The notes beneath the pieces were generated by a model that was given only the letters and a program-made list of their open reading frames with translations, was not told the DNA's origin and did no database searches. 64,000 bases of DNA. Origin: Neofusicoccum parvum. Lineage: Eukaryota; Ascomycota; Dothideomycetes; Botryosphaeriales; Botryosphaeriaceae. Where the stretch lies: the NCBI GenBank assembly GCA_020912385.1, contig CP087207.1:186001-250000 (forward strand), given 5' to 3'. Below are positions 1 through 11,751 of the stretch, one piece after another; position 1 is the stretch's first letter, and the number at the start of each line of letters is the position of its first letter. The position numbers were made by a program, and so were the translations under genes.

Positions 1-1858
1 TTGGCTGTAGGCCTCGTACTTTGCGGCCTCTACATCTACGATCAATTTGTAAATCCAGAATTGTATTCTACATTGACTATAGAATCGCTGTTAAGGCTTG
101 ATAGGACTCTCTGCGGTACCAAGCCGCCAAATTTTTGGCGCAGCGGATCGGATATTTCAGCAACGACGAAGGAAAACAGATGAAAGAACTCAATTTCAAC
201 TCGCGTTTCCTGCGATTCAGCCACGGGTAAGGACCCCCGGAGGTAATTGCTGTTTCCATCTCGCTGAAGCATGACAGACATGAAGTTTCCGAGAAAGGTG
301 CCGCCATAGCTGGTGATGAGCCTTACATAACATGGAATGATGGTAAGCCAGAGGTGGTCCTTAGCCGCCCTGAGCATGCGAAGGACTTTTACGGGCGCGC
401 TACGAAAGGTTTGCATCTTCTCAGCCCTGCCGGCGATACTCTACTGACCTTCGAAGGCCACGAAAAGCCACCCCATATGGGTATGGGACCTTACTTTGAC
501 CGAGTCCTCGGTTTCAGTGTAGGCGTCCTCAATGATGATAAATGGAAGACCATGCGAAGGGTCTTTGACCCGCACCTTGCTCACCAAATGGCCATGGATT
601 TCCGCCCCAGTTTCTCACGGGAAGTAGCTGCCTGGATGGAAGCACTTCCATCGACGTGGGGAAAAACTGCAGACGGCCCGCCTGATTCCGGACTCGTGGT
701 GGACGCGTCGACTGCGTGCAAGATTTTGCCCTTCAAGCTGGTTGCTTTGGCTCTCTACAAAGACGCATTGTCGGATTCTGCATTCGAAGAGCTTCTCGAG
801 CTGAACACCCTCCATGAGAAGCTCATGTTCAAGGTATTCTTCGGTTCGTCGGAACGGTCAAGACTGTTCACCTTGCTGCCTAGCCAGGCAAAGCGCCAAA
901 TGGATGAGTTCGAGAGGAAGTGGCGAGCTTTCAATCTCAAGATGGTTCAGTCGGCTGAGATGGTGAGTTTTCGAGATGATGGAGAGCCGGCATGTGCTTA
1001 TGATTGCCCTACAGGAGAGTCTATCATGCCCGGTCGCAAAGATGTATCCATCAGTCCTCAACGGATCGATCACAGAGCGAGAAGTATGCGCACTTACCAA
1101 TTGAATCCACTTTTCTTCTCTCTGAAGAATCCATGACCTAATGCGCTCCGACAGTTCCTTCACACAATTGATGAAATCCTCTTCGCAAACATCGACGTTA
1201 CCTCTTCCGTGTTGGCCTTCCTGCTCATCAACCTTGCCCGCAATGTTGCTGCACAGACTGATCTTCGAGCCGAAATCCTTGAGCACACCGCCGATTCCGA
1301 GGCGTATATCCAGAAGACCGATACGCTGCTTGAATACACGTGTATGGAATCCATCAGGCTGTGTCCTGCGGCATGTAAGACCGCCTTCCGCTCGGCCGAT
1401 CTGGCCAGCGCTGCCTCTTTCTATTTCAAATCGAGTATACCTGACTGGTTGGAACAGGGTTCTCGCTTCCTGAACACGCCACCTCGGACATGACGGTTGG
1501 CGGCTACCTCGTCCCAGCCGGCACGCCCTGCATCATGGACTGGTGGCGCTTGAACACGCAATCGCCCGTTTGGAACACGGAGACTGTCTCTGGGACCACT
1601 TTCTGGCCGCGGCGCTTCGAATCCGTCACTCCTCAGGAGTACCGTTGGAGCTTCCTCCGATTCGGTCTCGGAAGCAGGAAGTGCATCGGTAAGAATTTCT
1701 CTGCCGTCATCATGAAGACGTTTTTGGTGGCTGTGTTGAAGGAGTGGAAGTTGCAAACTGTGGGGTTGACGAGGGAGGAGGAGCTGGAGATGGTGGAGAC
1801 GAGGAAAGATCGGTTCACGGTTACGCCGGATCAGCGGGTGGCGTTTGCCAGGGTTTAA
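1..1858 (+). CDS. Cytochrome P450 monooxygenase, 5' end outside the window
   Basis: Haem-thiolate monooxygenase, probably acting on a small hydrophobic metabolite at the ER membrane. Exons are <1-48, 105-226, 278-962, 1015-1083, 1155-1374 and 1458-1858, giving 514 residues in an unbroken frame; the true start and membrane anchor lie upstream. The I-helix region reads FANIDVTSS, the K-helix ExxR is ESIR, and the cysteine loop is FGLGSRKCIGKNF near the C terminus. The asparagine and valine in the I-helix (usual A-G-x-D-T-T) are a variant of the oxygen-binding groove. The sequence around LNTQSPVWN and the form of the cysteine loop recall P450s of fungal secondary-metabolite clusters, but I cannot assign a CYP family. 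The downstream neighbours (MFS permease, SRPBCC protein, transcription factor) fit a biosynthetic or detoxification cluster. Family is certain; substrate is unknown. Confidence 0.9.
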
Positions 1859-2948
1859 GTTGGTTTCGGTTGAAACATTATTGGGTGACGAGCGGAAGAG
1901 CACGCGCAGCTGAGGACTTGAAAATATTCCGCTCTTTAATTCCACTATTGTTCGATGGCAGAATATTGTGCATTGCATAATTATGAAGTGAATAGGGCGA
2001 CGATTAAAATCTCAACGTCGGAATGCTTCAGATCGGCACTGCCGAAGCCCCGGATTCCGCATTATGAAAGGAGGCGATCATACGAAGCAGCAAAATAAAA
2101 CATAGACTACAGACCCGATCGTGCCATAGGTACGATTTTTGGCGCTAGTATGGAGTATAGACAAGCTTTGCAAGCCTTCGCCAAGTCAGCCACGGAAAAG
2201 ATCATCGGGCTCCACGTAAGCATCAGCTTACTCGAATCCTTCCTGCGGGCCGATCCTTTACAACGTATGATCTCTAGTTAGGGCGATCCTTGGGCTGAAA
2301 GGAGCAGAAATGTGAACTTGGCCCCGGCCTTGAGCAAGCTATTTGCGTAGAATATTTCCTAATTTGAAAGACGTCTGACGCGTGTGCGGTTGCTTTTAGA
2401 AGGCCTACAGCACTAGCGATCCTCCCGCGGGGTCGACTGCATGCGGATGACGTCGAAGAAGAATTTGTTACGCTTGCATAATTGACGTGGTGAGGCTGAG
2501 TAGAAGAAGGTCTCACATAGGTGTGGCTTGGAATAGCATTCAGGCAACTATTGACGTGCAAGGCTACACGTAGAAATGGGCGGGCGTGGGGCTTACCGCA
2601 TTCCACCAACCATCTCGGGAATTGGAGAGACAAACCATAAGAATCTGGTGGAACGTTGGACCCAGGATGAATCATAGTAAGCGGGAACAGTTGGTCTCAA
2701 ACGTTGCAAGACGGTTGGTGCCTAAATGCAACAATTATGCAATCTGACCTTGCATAAAACTCGGTGTTCGCGTTCGCGCTCGGCCCTGCGTCTCTGCTCA
2801 CACCGAGATCTTGAGCCTCGCTCACACCAAAAAGTCACTGTGATTCTCAAGAACTCTTTATTAGCAGCTCGAGGGGAATTAATTCCTCAACTTGCCACAT
2901 CTTGGATCCTCATACCACTAAGATTAATTACCTCTGCAGACATCAGCC
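1859..2948. other. Intergenic region, no gene seen
   Basis: Separates the P450 from the MFS gene. It contains only short ORFs without recognisable domains. The last part should be the promoter of the MFS gene. Confidence 0.6.
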
Positions 2949-4426
2949 ATGTCAAGCGACAGACTAGCGTCGAACTTGCCGCAAGCGCAGCAACACCAAC
3001 ATACAGAGGCGGCGGCGAAAGCAGCTTTTACACCTCCAGATGGTGGCCGAAATGCCTGGCAGACCGTTGCTGCTGGCTGGCTCTGCCAGTTCTGCTCATT
3101 CGGCTTCATCAATGCGTAAGTCTTTTGGATCCAGAACACGTACTCTACGCAGCGACTGACCTTCCTTAGTCTCGGGACATTTCAGTTGACCTATGAAACC
3201 GACATCCTCAAATCCGACTCTTCGTCCTCAATCTCATGGATTCTGACTATGCAACTGTTCCTCATGTTCTTCCTCTCACAGCCCGTCGGCATGATCGTCG
3301 ACATGTTTGGACCTCGCGCAATCTTGATGCCGACATCTCTTCTCGCAGTGGCAGGTCTGGTGTCACTGAGCTTTGCGACACAGTACTGGCAAATTTTCTT
3401 GGCGCAAAGTTTGTGTTTCGGCCTTGGAGCGGCTGGTGTCTTTGTTCCGGGCCTGGTAGCTGCAAGCCAGTACTTCAAGAGGAAGAGAGCATTCGCCGTG
3501 GGAATTGTGGCCAGCGGCTCCTCTGTCGGTGGGTCTGATTCCGTTGGTTCATCCTAGAGTGAAGAGCTAACATCTCTGTCGCACAGGCGGTGTGATTTTT
3601 CCAATCTTTCTCGCCAAGCTCTTCGACAACATCGGCTTCAGACCAACCATTCGATGGACTGCGCTGATGGTGGGCGTACTTCTACTCATCGCCAACATCT
3701 TGGTCGTCCCTCCAATGCAGCCAAAAGGTTGGGCAGGGCGAAGGACCCTCCTTAGTCTCGCCGCTTTCAAGAAGACGCCCTATCTCCTTTTCGTTGGGGG
3801 CTCATTCCTGTTCTTTTGGGGTCTCTTTGGACCATTCAACTACCTCCCGTTGTTTGCGGAGCAAGCCAAAAGCACATACGATGTGGCTCCATACACCGTC
3901 TCCATCCTCAAGTTAGTCAATTGTCGCCCCCACTGTAAGATCAGTCACTGACCACTCCTCTAGCGCTGCATCAATCTTCGGTCGCATCCTTCCACCCCTC
4001 TATTCCGACCGTGTCGGTCACCTTCGCGTCATCACCATCTGCGCCTTCATGTCCGGTCTCGCCGTTCTTATCATCTGGCTTCCCATCGACTACCATCACT
4101 CTCTCGGTGGCCTCATCTTCTTCGCCCTTTTCTTTGGATTCTTCTCCGGAGCCTTCGTCTCGCTGATTACCCCGTGCCTGGTTGAGGTCGCGGGCGGTCA
4201 TACGCACGACCTCGGCGCTATGCTTGGGACATACTTCGCCGTCGCTGCCATTGCATCGTTGACGGGTTTGCCGATCCAGGGAGCGATCTCGAAGGGTCAG
4301 GATTTGATGAAGTTGATGGTATTCTCGGGAGTGACAATGTTGGCTGGCTCGGTGTTGCTTGCAATTGCGCTCTTTCTCACGCACAAGGCGAAGATGGCCA
4401 AGTTGCATGAGAACGCGAAAGCTTAA
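2949..4426 (+). CDS. MFS permease, monocarboxylate-transporter type
   Basis: Twelve-helix major facilitator predicted in the plasma membrane. Exons 2949-3115, 3170-3528, 3587-3911 and 3964-4426 encode 437 residues. After a hydrophilic N terminus the motif PPDGGRNAWQTVAAGW opens TM1; a PDGG-W motif at this place is typical of the fungal monocarboxylate-porter-like branch. TM4-5 hold the glycine-rich stretch FGLGAAGVFVPGL, and the second half contains FGRILPPLYSDRVG between helices. The start is the ATG just before the hydrophilic leader, and the splice phases match throughout. Members of this branch carry carboxylates or secondary metabolites. Next to a P450 on the same strand, export or uptake of the P450's product or substrate is a reasonable inference, not shown by the sequence. 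Confidence 0.9.
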
Positions 4427-5392
4427 GAACAGGAACTTTCATTGTTTCAGCGCTGAGAGCAGTGATTATTTGGAGTCGGTAAAAATCTTAAGTTGCTGGA
4501 AGCAGTGTAGTAAAGATATTTGGGGTTAGACAGAACAATGCACGAGTTACACAAATACATCGCACTCCCTTAGGTATATGTAGTGGTCATATACCAAATG
4601 CTATTGCATGCAGTTGATTGCTCGGACGTCCAGAATGATCAAGGATTGAACGAGATGAGAATTTAAGAGCATCTGGTCGAAAGAAGTCTGACCAATCAGA
4701 ACCCCCGCACGCCGCAATCACCCGACGCCTCTTTTTTCAACGAACGCCCCCAACGCGCCCAGGCTACATGCAGAAAGTCATAACAAACAGATACTGCGAG
4801 AGTATCTTGAAGCAATTCCGCTGTTCTCTAAACCTGACGCCTTCCACGTTGACAAATTCTATGAACACGGATCTCTCTGAAGCCTGTCGAAGGATGGCCG
4901 GTGCCAGGCGCCCATGTATCAAGATGATCTGTCCTATATATTGGCTTCGAGGTTCTTGAATCTGGATCACCGCTCAGCTCGTATGGCGTCAGAGCTATGA
5001 ATGATATGTGGTCTAGCAGTACGCTACAACAACAAGGCGACCAATCTTATTCCTGGGCCTGATTGTTTGTGCGAAACGACCACATGATGAAGAGAAAATC
5101 AGAATTGGGCTGTAAAATGGCCTGAATTGGACCTCTTGTGACCGGTTAGGTACCCAGGATTGCAGAAAGAAATTCATCGCGAGAGCGGACTCTCACTCTC
5201 GCCAACAATTGCGGGGTAACGTCACACAAGTACTGGCTTGAATCGAAAGCCTTTGCTGTATTTACTGAGTATTTCCCTCAAATGGAACTGCCATATTTCT
5301 GCGACTGCACCAAGTTCCAGTGACCATTGATTTCCTGGTTGCTGGCTGCGTTGACGGCTTGGAGACTCAACTCTGTGAAGGCCTGCATTTAG
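4427..5392. other. Intergenic region with a dispersed-repeat copy
   Basis: No gene is supported. It holds the degenerate repeat at 4652-4728, listed separately, and very short ORFs only. Confidence 0.6.
4652..4728 (+). repeat. Degenerate dispersed repeat, copy A
   Basis: This 77-bp stretch matches the reverse complement of 38236-38312 at 64 of 77 positions by hand count, without gaps. It includes a 27-bp identical core (4690-4716 against 38248-38274). Weaker similarity seems to continue on both sides. Several differences are C/T transitions. No ORF or target-site duplication is obvious, so it is most likely a transposon-end or MITE relic. Confidence 0.7.
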
Positions 5393-5929
5393 CTATTGAA
5401 TTCTACGCTCCACGTTATTGATCGTCTCCTGATACAGATGTTGCAGAAACCCTTCCAGCCACTCTTTGCTGGATGTATCTGTCCAGTCATCGGCAGTCCC
5501 AGTGTAGATGACATTTGTTGTTTTCTCGCCGGCTGGCGAGAGTCTGATGTGTCCATGACAGATCTTCGCCCCAAGCGCTGGCTCCAGAATCCGCCAGGCT
5601 AAGGCATGATTTTCTCTGTCAAAAAGCTCCAGACGCTCAAAGCTCGAGTGCTCTGAGTTCTTGAACTTCATTGTGCGCGTCGAGCCCAGACCATAGCCGT
5701 CCAGTTTCACCCATTCGATATCAGGGTAGCAGTGTGTTTCGGCTCCTGGCTGCGAGACGAAGGCCCAGACGTCCTTGATTGGGATATTGAGCGTCTTGGA
5801 AACTTCTTTGACTTTGTTGTTGGCCGTAATGACGGGGATCTTCCAGGTGGCATAGGCCCTTATTTCCATTATAGAGTCAGCCACGGAGCTATAGATCATA
5901 CCTTGGTTTTGACATACCGTATCTGGCAT
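5393..5929 (-). CDS. SRPBCC / START-like fold protein (polyketide cyclase type)
   Basis: Small single-domain protein of up to 178 residues. The pattern is that of the SRPBCC (Bet v1-like) fold: an N-terminal strand and helix (NIPIKDVWAFVSQP), the turn YPDIEWVKLDGYGLGSTR, a central sheet with the LxDRENHALAWRI segment, and a long C-terminal helix (WLEGFLQHLYQETINNVERR). Proteins of this fold bind hydrophobic ligands in a cavity; some are cyclases or lyases and others only lipid or hormone binders. The first 20 residues are doubtful: a GT donor follows codon 4, and the second ATG at 5869 gives a cleaner start. An upstream exon is also possible. It lies between the MFS gene and the regulator, opposite in strand, so a role in the same pathway is plausible. 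Confidence 0.72.
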   Translation of the reverse strand: MPDTVCQNQGMIYSSVADSIMEIRAYATWKIPVITANNKVKEVSKTLNIPIKDVWAFVSQPGAETHCYPDIEWVKLDGYGLGSTRTMKFKNSEHSSFERLELFDRENHALAWRILEPALGAKICHGHIRLSPAGEKTTNVIYTGTADDWTDTSSKEWLEGFLQHLYQETINNVERRIQ

Positions 5930-6774
5930 TGGGCCGCGGAAACCACCCTTTTAACAAACATCGTCGGATTTGAAGCTTCGTGGGTAACAAAGAAATAGCT
6001 AATATGCTTACCGCCATTTTGTAGCTTTAGAGGATCTTATAGAGAATGTGCTAACCGCCAAGCCGGAGCTCGGACTTCATGTCAAAGAAATTCCCGATTT
6101 CCGAATTCTTGCAGACATTCTGTGATATGGCACTGCCTATATTTAGCTTGGATTTGGCTCATGCTTGAGAACTCCTGTTACCAAAATTACTGTAAAGCCC
6201 CTCACTAGCCCGAAAAAAAAAACAAGACGTAAGATACAACCCGAACGATCTAAGGCTTGGAACAGAAAAGGCTCCGAAATCGTGGAAACAGACAGTCTTG
6301 ATATCTGAAGCAAGCAGTGATCAGCTGGAACTCAAGAACTCTTCAATCTTCCCATTCATGGTGATGCTCGTATTTCTGAGTAGCTTTCTCGGCACCATTT
6401 CATACCCATTTTGTCTCACGGAAATCTGGCACAAATCGATACCCAGTCTACTATGGCTGCTAGATGTGATGATATCGTGCTTCCGCTCCCCGTTCCACAG
6501 AGCGTCAATGGTGATGATGGTGAGGACGGTCGTCTTTCTGATTAGCATCTCGTTCGGCTGAAACCAGCGAATCAGGATGGCTGCTCCGATCGGGTAAACC
6601 CTACCGGCCGGCGAAAACCTACCGGGAACTAAGCCCAACTAAGCCACTGCTGGCAATAACCTACTCCTCGCTGCAGAGCCACCTCTGAAAAGTCCTCAAT
6701 TCTTTGTGCCATCCTCCGGTTACTTTGCCAAACCGTTCTTACATAAGGGTCTGCAGGACGGAGACAAAAATAAC
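5930..6774. other. Divergent intergenic region
   Basis: Lies between the SRPBCC gene (minus) and the regulator (plus) and must hold both promoters. No gene is seen. A short poly-A tract is at about 6211-6221. Confidence 0.6.
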
Positions 6775-8876
6775 ATGTCATCCTCATCGACCACTGATGT
6801 GACAACGCGGCCGTATCAATGTTCTATTTGTAACAAAACCTACAACCGGAGCAGCCACTTACGCCGCCATGAAGTGACCCGTAAGCCGCCCATTCTGGCC
6901 ATGCATTCCGATCGACTAATACTGTTGTCTCCAGACTCTGACGAGAAAACGTCTCGGTGTTACTTCTGCAACCGTCACTTTGCAAAAGTGTCCGTACACC
7001 CCCCACACTCCAAGCGCCGTCCCTGGCTTAACAAATCCAAACACAGCGAAGTGGCCCGCCGCCACTCCAAGAGATGTGCCGGCAAAGCCAACGCTCCGCC
7101 GCCTCCACAAGCCAAACGCGGCAGAAAAGCCCGGGCCTGTGACCGGTGCTCGAACCACAAAACCTCCTGCGACGCACAGACGCCGTGCTCTCGTTGCCGG
7201 GCCCAAGATAAACCATGCACCTACAAGCGTCTGAGCGGCGGAGCTGCGCTACCTGATGACCATGCAGTAGCCTCCAACCAGGCGCCATTTTTGTTGAGCT
7301 TTACAGACCCTTCTAAGGAGTCGACCGTGGATGCTTTCGTCCTGGATCCTTCGAGCGATCCGACTACCAATGAAGATGCTACGACATATCAACATACCCT
7401 GAATGGGAATGCGGACGACAACCTACTCGGGTTCAACACATTCACATGGGACGCCAACAGCCTAATCGCCGACTACGACCACGGCCTCGGCGTCTACGCC
7501 GCAGATGACCAGCTGGGCTGGGACGTAGGAGGGCTCGGCGGGGAGGCTCCGCTCTTCTTTTCGATCCTGGACGTCCGCATCGACGAGATGTTGCGCGTGC
7601 TGTGGGCGACGCACGACGACCTGTTCCGCAACGTGGCGAGCGGCCGCCCAGCCTTCGACATGGAGCTCGCGAAGTCCGTGTTCACGTCCGACAACACCAG
7701 GCAGTACCTCTCCGCGTTCCTCCACCGCTGCCACCACGAGATCCCCGTGGTCCACCGCCCAACCTTCAGCGTCGAAACCGCTTCGACGGCGCTCCTGCTG
7801 GCCATGGTCATGATCGGCTCCATGTTCTGCGCGCCGCGAGACGACACCTTCTCCGCGCGCCGCTTCATCGGCATCGCCGAGGAGTTCATCTACAACCAAG
7901 AGCTCTTCACCCGGCACCCGCGACACTTCCAAACCCGGGCCGCGGAAGCGCACCCGGAAGACATCCAGACCGTCCAGGCCGCGCTGATCATCGCAATCCT
8001 GCAGAGCGGCATGAACGACATCCAAACGCGGCGCCGCATCCGGGTGCAGCGGCATCCGCAGCTGGTCGCCGTGGTCCGCTCGCTCGACCTACCTTCCAGC
8101 CGGCACCGGCCCTCGCCCTCCTGGCACGAATTCATCGCCGACGAAGTCCGTATACGGTACGTACTCGTCTTCCTCTTCCCCTCACGCCTCCCAAAGAGCA
8201 AGGGAGAAGGAAAAAAGGGAAGGGAGGAAAACAGAAACAAACCCACTTGTTAACACCCCCACGCAGCCTAGCAACCTACACCTTCCTCTTCGACGCCCAC
8301 CTCACCCTCTTCCTCGCCCACCCGCCCTCCATGTCCCTCGCCGAGATGACCGGCGCGCTCCCGTCCCCCTCCACCCTCTTCGAAGCCACCACGCCCAGCG
8401 ACCACGCCCGGCTCTCGGCGGCCCAGCTCGCCGCGCCGCCAGCCCCGCTCTCGCTCTCGCACTGGGTGAGCGGGCTGCTGAGCGAGACGCCGTGGCCGAC
8501 GTGCCCGTCGAGCCCGCCGTCGGCGCCGCACCTGTACCTCGCGCTGCAGGCGCTGCAGGCGGTGGCGCACACGGCGCGCGCGACGGGGCTGGGGGCTACG
8601 AGTGGTGCCTTCGCCGCCGTGCTGCGCGCCGCCGACCGCTGGGAGCAGCTGTGGCGCCGCGCCGACGTCGACGCCGACAAGAGCCCTGCCGACCGCTCCG
8701 TGCGCCACGCTTTCCTGCGCCACGCTGCCGAGTCGTGCTGGCTGGTGCGGACGGTCGTGCGCGTGGCGCAGGCGGGTGGGCGGGCGGAGGGCGGGGGTGG
8801 TGCGTACATGCGGTGCGTGGGGACGGATTCGTATGCGGATGTGCATGGGTTCATCGAGCGGTATGGGCGGTTGTGA
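6775..8876 (+). CDS. Transcription factor with C2H2 and Zn2Cys6 DNA-binding domains
   Basis: Nuclear regulator of 626 residues from exons 6775-6880, 6935-6989, 7047-8156 and 8267-8876. Two C2H2 fingers come first: CSICNKTYNRSSHLRRH, with its last histidine rebuilt by splicing, and CYFCNRHFAK...RRHSKRC, also split by an intron. A Zn2Cys6 cluster follows (CDRCSNHKTSC-DAQTP-C-SRC-RAQDKP-C), then a fungal-specific middle domain (about residues 300-550, with LHRCHHEIPVVHRPTF). Introns 1 and 2 are both multiples of three and open in frame, so unspliced transcripts would still be translated but with damaged fingers. The donor of intron 2 (GTCCGT) is weak. This C2H2 plus Zn2Cys6 design is a known fungal class. 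Its position suggests it regulates the nearby P450/MFS/SRPBCC genes. Confidence 0.88.
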
Positions 8877-10264
8877 GTCCGCGTGATGGGTTTGCGGGTG
8901 GCGGAGGATTGTGGTTCGGTTGGGTGGTGAGGTCCGGCGTTGGGTTTGGGGGACGCGTAGGGCTGACTGACGCGTAGATTCGAGCTTGCCGCTTCATTTG
9001 TTGCGGAACAAGCTGGGAAACTCATGATGGATTCATGATGTTGGTGATTTCGACGGTAGAACAGAATACCAGAATTGGAGGTGCGGTTTGTGACGGTCTA
9101 TCCAGATTAAGCTCAAGTCCGGGGACTCGCTTCGTTATGTCGTTGGAGAAGTCCGAAAAGCTTCCAAAAGAGCGGAGACTGGCGTAATAATTGGCGCCCC
9201 CTCACTGACCGGCGGCCAGCCCGCGGGATGCGGTGAAAGTTCCCCAGAGGACACTAAGGTACACTTACATCAGAACCCCGCAAAGACAAGACGACGCCAC
9301 ATCCAAAGGATCGAGAAGCAGAGGTCCACGTGTTTTGAGTTCCCCTGAGATCGAGAGTCAGACTGGAAGGTGATCCTGACACTCGCCTGATTGAGGGGTA
9401 TTTGAGGGGATATGGAGCGGGTACCGACGGCCTAAAGGGATGGTGGCTTTGGAGTCGACGTCAGCTGAGACGTAGGATCCACGACTTCGAGGTACGCACG
9501 TCTCCACCGGTAGGCCTGGGCGCGGAGGCGATTATCGTAGTGTATGGGTGGTGGTTGGCTCGCAGGTCGCCGAGAGGGCCTGGTCCCCGAGGTCGCCGAT
9601 CCGGGAGGGAGGAGTGGTGGCCTCTGTACAAGGATGGGAGATATAATTGGACCAGAGAGGAAGGATCGGAGAAAAGAGATACGTAGGTGGTGGGCAGAGG
9701 GAAGTCTGGAGATGCTTTGTTCAGGTTAGGGTGAAGCCCGCGCGGGCAAGTGGGCGTCCTGGCCGCGAGATTATGCAGAGACATCAGACGAGAATGGAGC
9801 TATTGGAACTCGAGCCAATGTCAGGACGGCGTGCGCAGCGGAGGTTGGTCCCATGGGCAGGCGTTTTGGTTGATGCTGGGCGTGGCCGCGATGAGGTGAT
9901 CGACGGTTCGGGCAAGAGTGCGTGGGCGCGGCGTTTCGGACTGACTCTGTGGTTCGCCGGCACGGGCAGGCAGGGCGTCCCGCCGCTCGCGGGCGTCGGG
10001 AGAGAGAGGTCGGAGGTGCAGCGGGTGCTCTTATCGTGCAGGGCGACGCCGCGGAGCAGCGAATGCGATGGCGTTGCAGGCCAGGGACGGCGCCGCATCG
10101 GGGCAAAGCGCAGGGCAGCGCGGCGCTCCGGCGTAGCACGCAAGCTCCGGAGTGAATCACAACTTTCACCCACACGCGCGTCGCGCCTGCAGCTCCGTCC
10201 GCGCGCCTTCTGCACAGTCGCCCGCCCAAGATAACATCCCCTGGCGCGTGTGCATAGCAGAGCA
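8877..10264. other. Long intergenic region
   Basis: Nearly 1.4 kb, GC-rich in its right half. Overlapping ORFs in several frames at 9400-10250 share no domain and have random composition. I see no supported gene. Confidence 0.6.
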
Positions 10265-10351
10265 ATGGGGGTCGCCGACCTGCTCCTTCATAAGGCGCCG
10301 AGGCGCGCGCCCGGGAGGGTGCATTTCGCCATCGCTCGCCGATATAGCATC

Positions 10352-11751
10352 ATGTACTACTCGACTTCTTCCAGCCAAAGAAATTACGCCGCCGTCGTTG
10401 TTGGCGGCGGGCCTGCGGGCATCACAGTCGTCGGCAACCTGCTCGACCAGCAGGCCCAGCTGCCCGCCCAGCGCCTGCTCTGGGTCGACCCGCATTTCCG
10501 TGCCGGCCGCGTGAACTCGCGCTACAGAGAGGTCCCCAGGTCAGTCCCTCGCCAGCGCCAAGCGCACACCCCGCTGACAGCTCCCAGCAACACCGCCGTC
10601 CGCCTCTTCATCGAGTTCGCCGAAGCCGTGCCCGCCTTCCGCCGGATCGTCGAGAAGACGCCGCAGCCCAATGCCGTCACCGCCCTGCGCGAGCTGGAGC
10701 AGGCCAAGGGCTGCGAGCTCAGCAAGGCCGCCGACATGTGTCTGATGCTCACCGACGGGCTCGCCAAGCACGAGGATGTGCACCAGCAGATGGGCAAAGT
10801 CACCCAGGCGACCTTCGACAAGGTGCGCGACCCCCGTCCCGGCTGCCCTGCCCACAGCCGCGCGCGTAGCATCGCTGACAGCAGCCCGAGCAGCAAACCA
10901 AGCACTGGACCGTGTCCCTCGACGACGGCGCTCCCGTCGTCACCCCCCACGTCGTCCTGTGCACCGGCTCCAGCCCCGTCTCGCAGCCGCTGCCCATCGT
11001 TGACAAGCTGAAGGACCTGCGCCTGCGCAACCTGCACCTCGACACTGCTCTGGCGCCCTCGATCCTGGCCAGGACCTTCGATCCGCAGGAGCCCGCCACC
11101 GTTGCCGTCATTGGCGCATCGCACTCGGCCATCCTGGTGCTCATGAACCTGTACAACCTCGCCAGCACCTCCCACTCCAACCTCCGCATCAAGTGGTTCA
11201 CCCGCAACAAGCTGCGGTATGCCGAGTACATGGATGGGTGGATCTTGCGGGACAACACGGGCTTGAAGGGCCAGGCTGCCGAGTGGGCACGGGAGAACCT
11301 AGAGGACGAGAAGTTCGACCAGAGCCCGGTCAGCAAGTACGTCAAGAAGGTGTGGACGAACCGCGGGGACGAGGATGCCGTCTACAAGGTCGAGCTGCCC
11401 GGCTGCACCCACATCGTCCAGGCTGTGGGCTACAAGCGCGATCCCATTCCAGACCTGCAGGTGACGGAGGGTAATAGCGCGCCTTCAGAGCCTCTGAACG
11501 TCATCTACGACAACTTGACCGGCCGTTTCGTGAAGAGCGTTCCTGTCGGTAGTGCGGCGACGAGCACGGCATCGGCGGCATCGGGCCAAGCCAGCGACGA
11601 AAAAGAGTTTGTGCCGGGGCTTTATGGCGCTGGTATCGCTTTCCCAGAGCGCGTCACGGACCCTTACGGAAACGCCGAGTACAACGTCGGCTTCTTCAAG
11701 TTCATGAAGTTCGCCAAGAGAGTGATTCCTGAGTGGGTGGCCAGGACGTGA
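10352..11751 (+). CDS. FAD/NAD(P)-dependent oxidoreductase (pyridine nucleotide-disulfide family)
   Basis: Flavoprotein with two dinucleotide-binding folds. From ATG 10352, exons 10352-10539, 10588-10822 and 10882-11751 give 430 residues. The N terminus has VVVGGGPAGITVVGNLL (FAD fold). A second Rossmann motif is VAVIGASHSAILVLMNLY (about residue 200). The C-terminal part ends with GLYGAGIAFPERV, the usual FAD-closing strand of this superfamily. An in-frame ATG at 10265 would add 29 arginine-rich residues resembling a mitochondrial presequence, so two protein forms are possible. No CxxxxC redox pair is visible near the N terminus, so it is not a classic disulfide reductase. Substrate unknown; neighbours give no clear pathway. 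Confidence 0.85.

Noticed and set aside
7602..8876. 424-codon plus-strand open frame
   Set aside because: Out of frame with the regulator over its first half; it only coincides with the true frame in the last exon.
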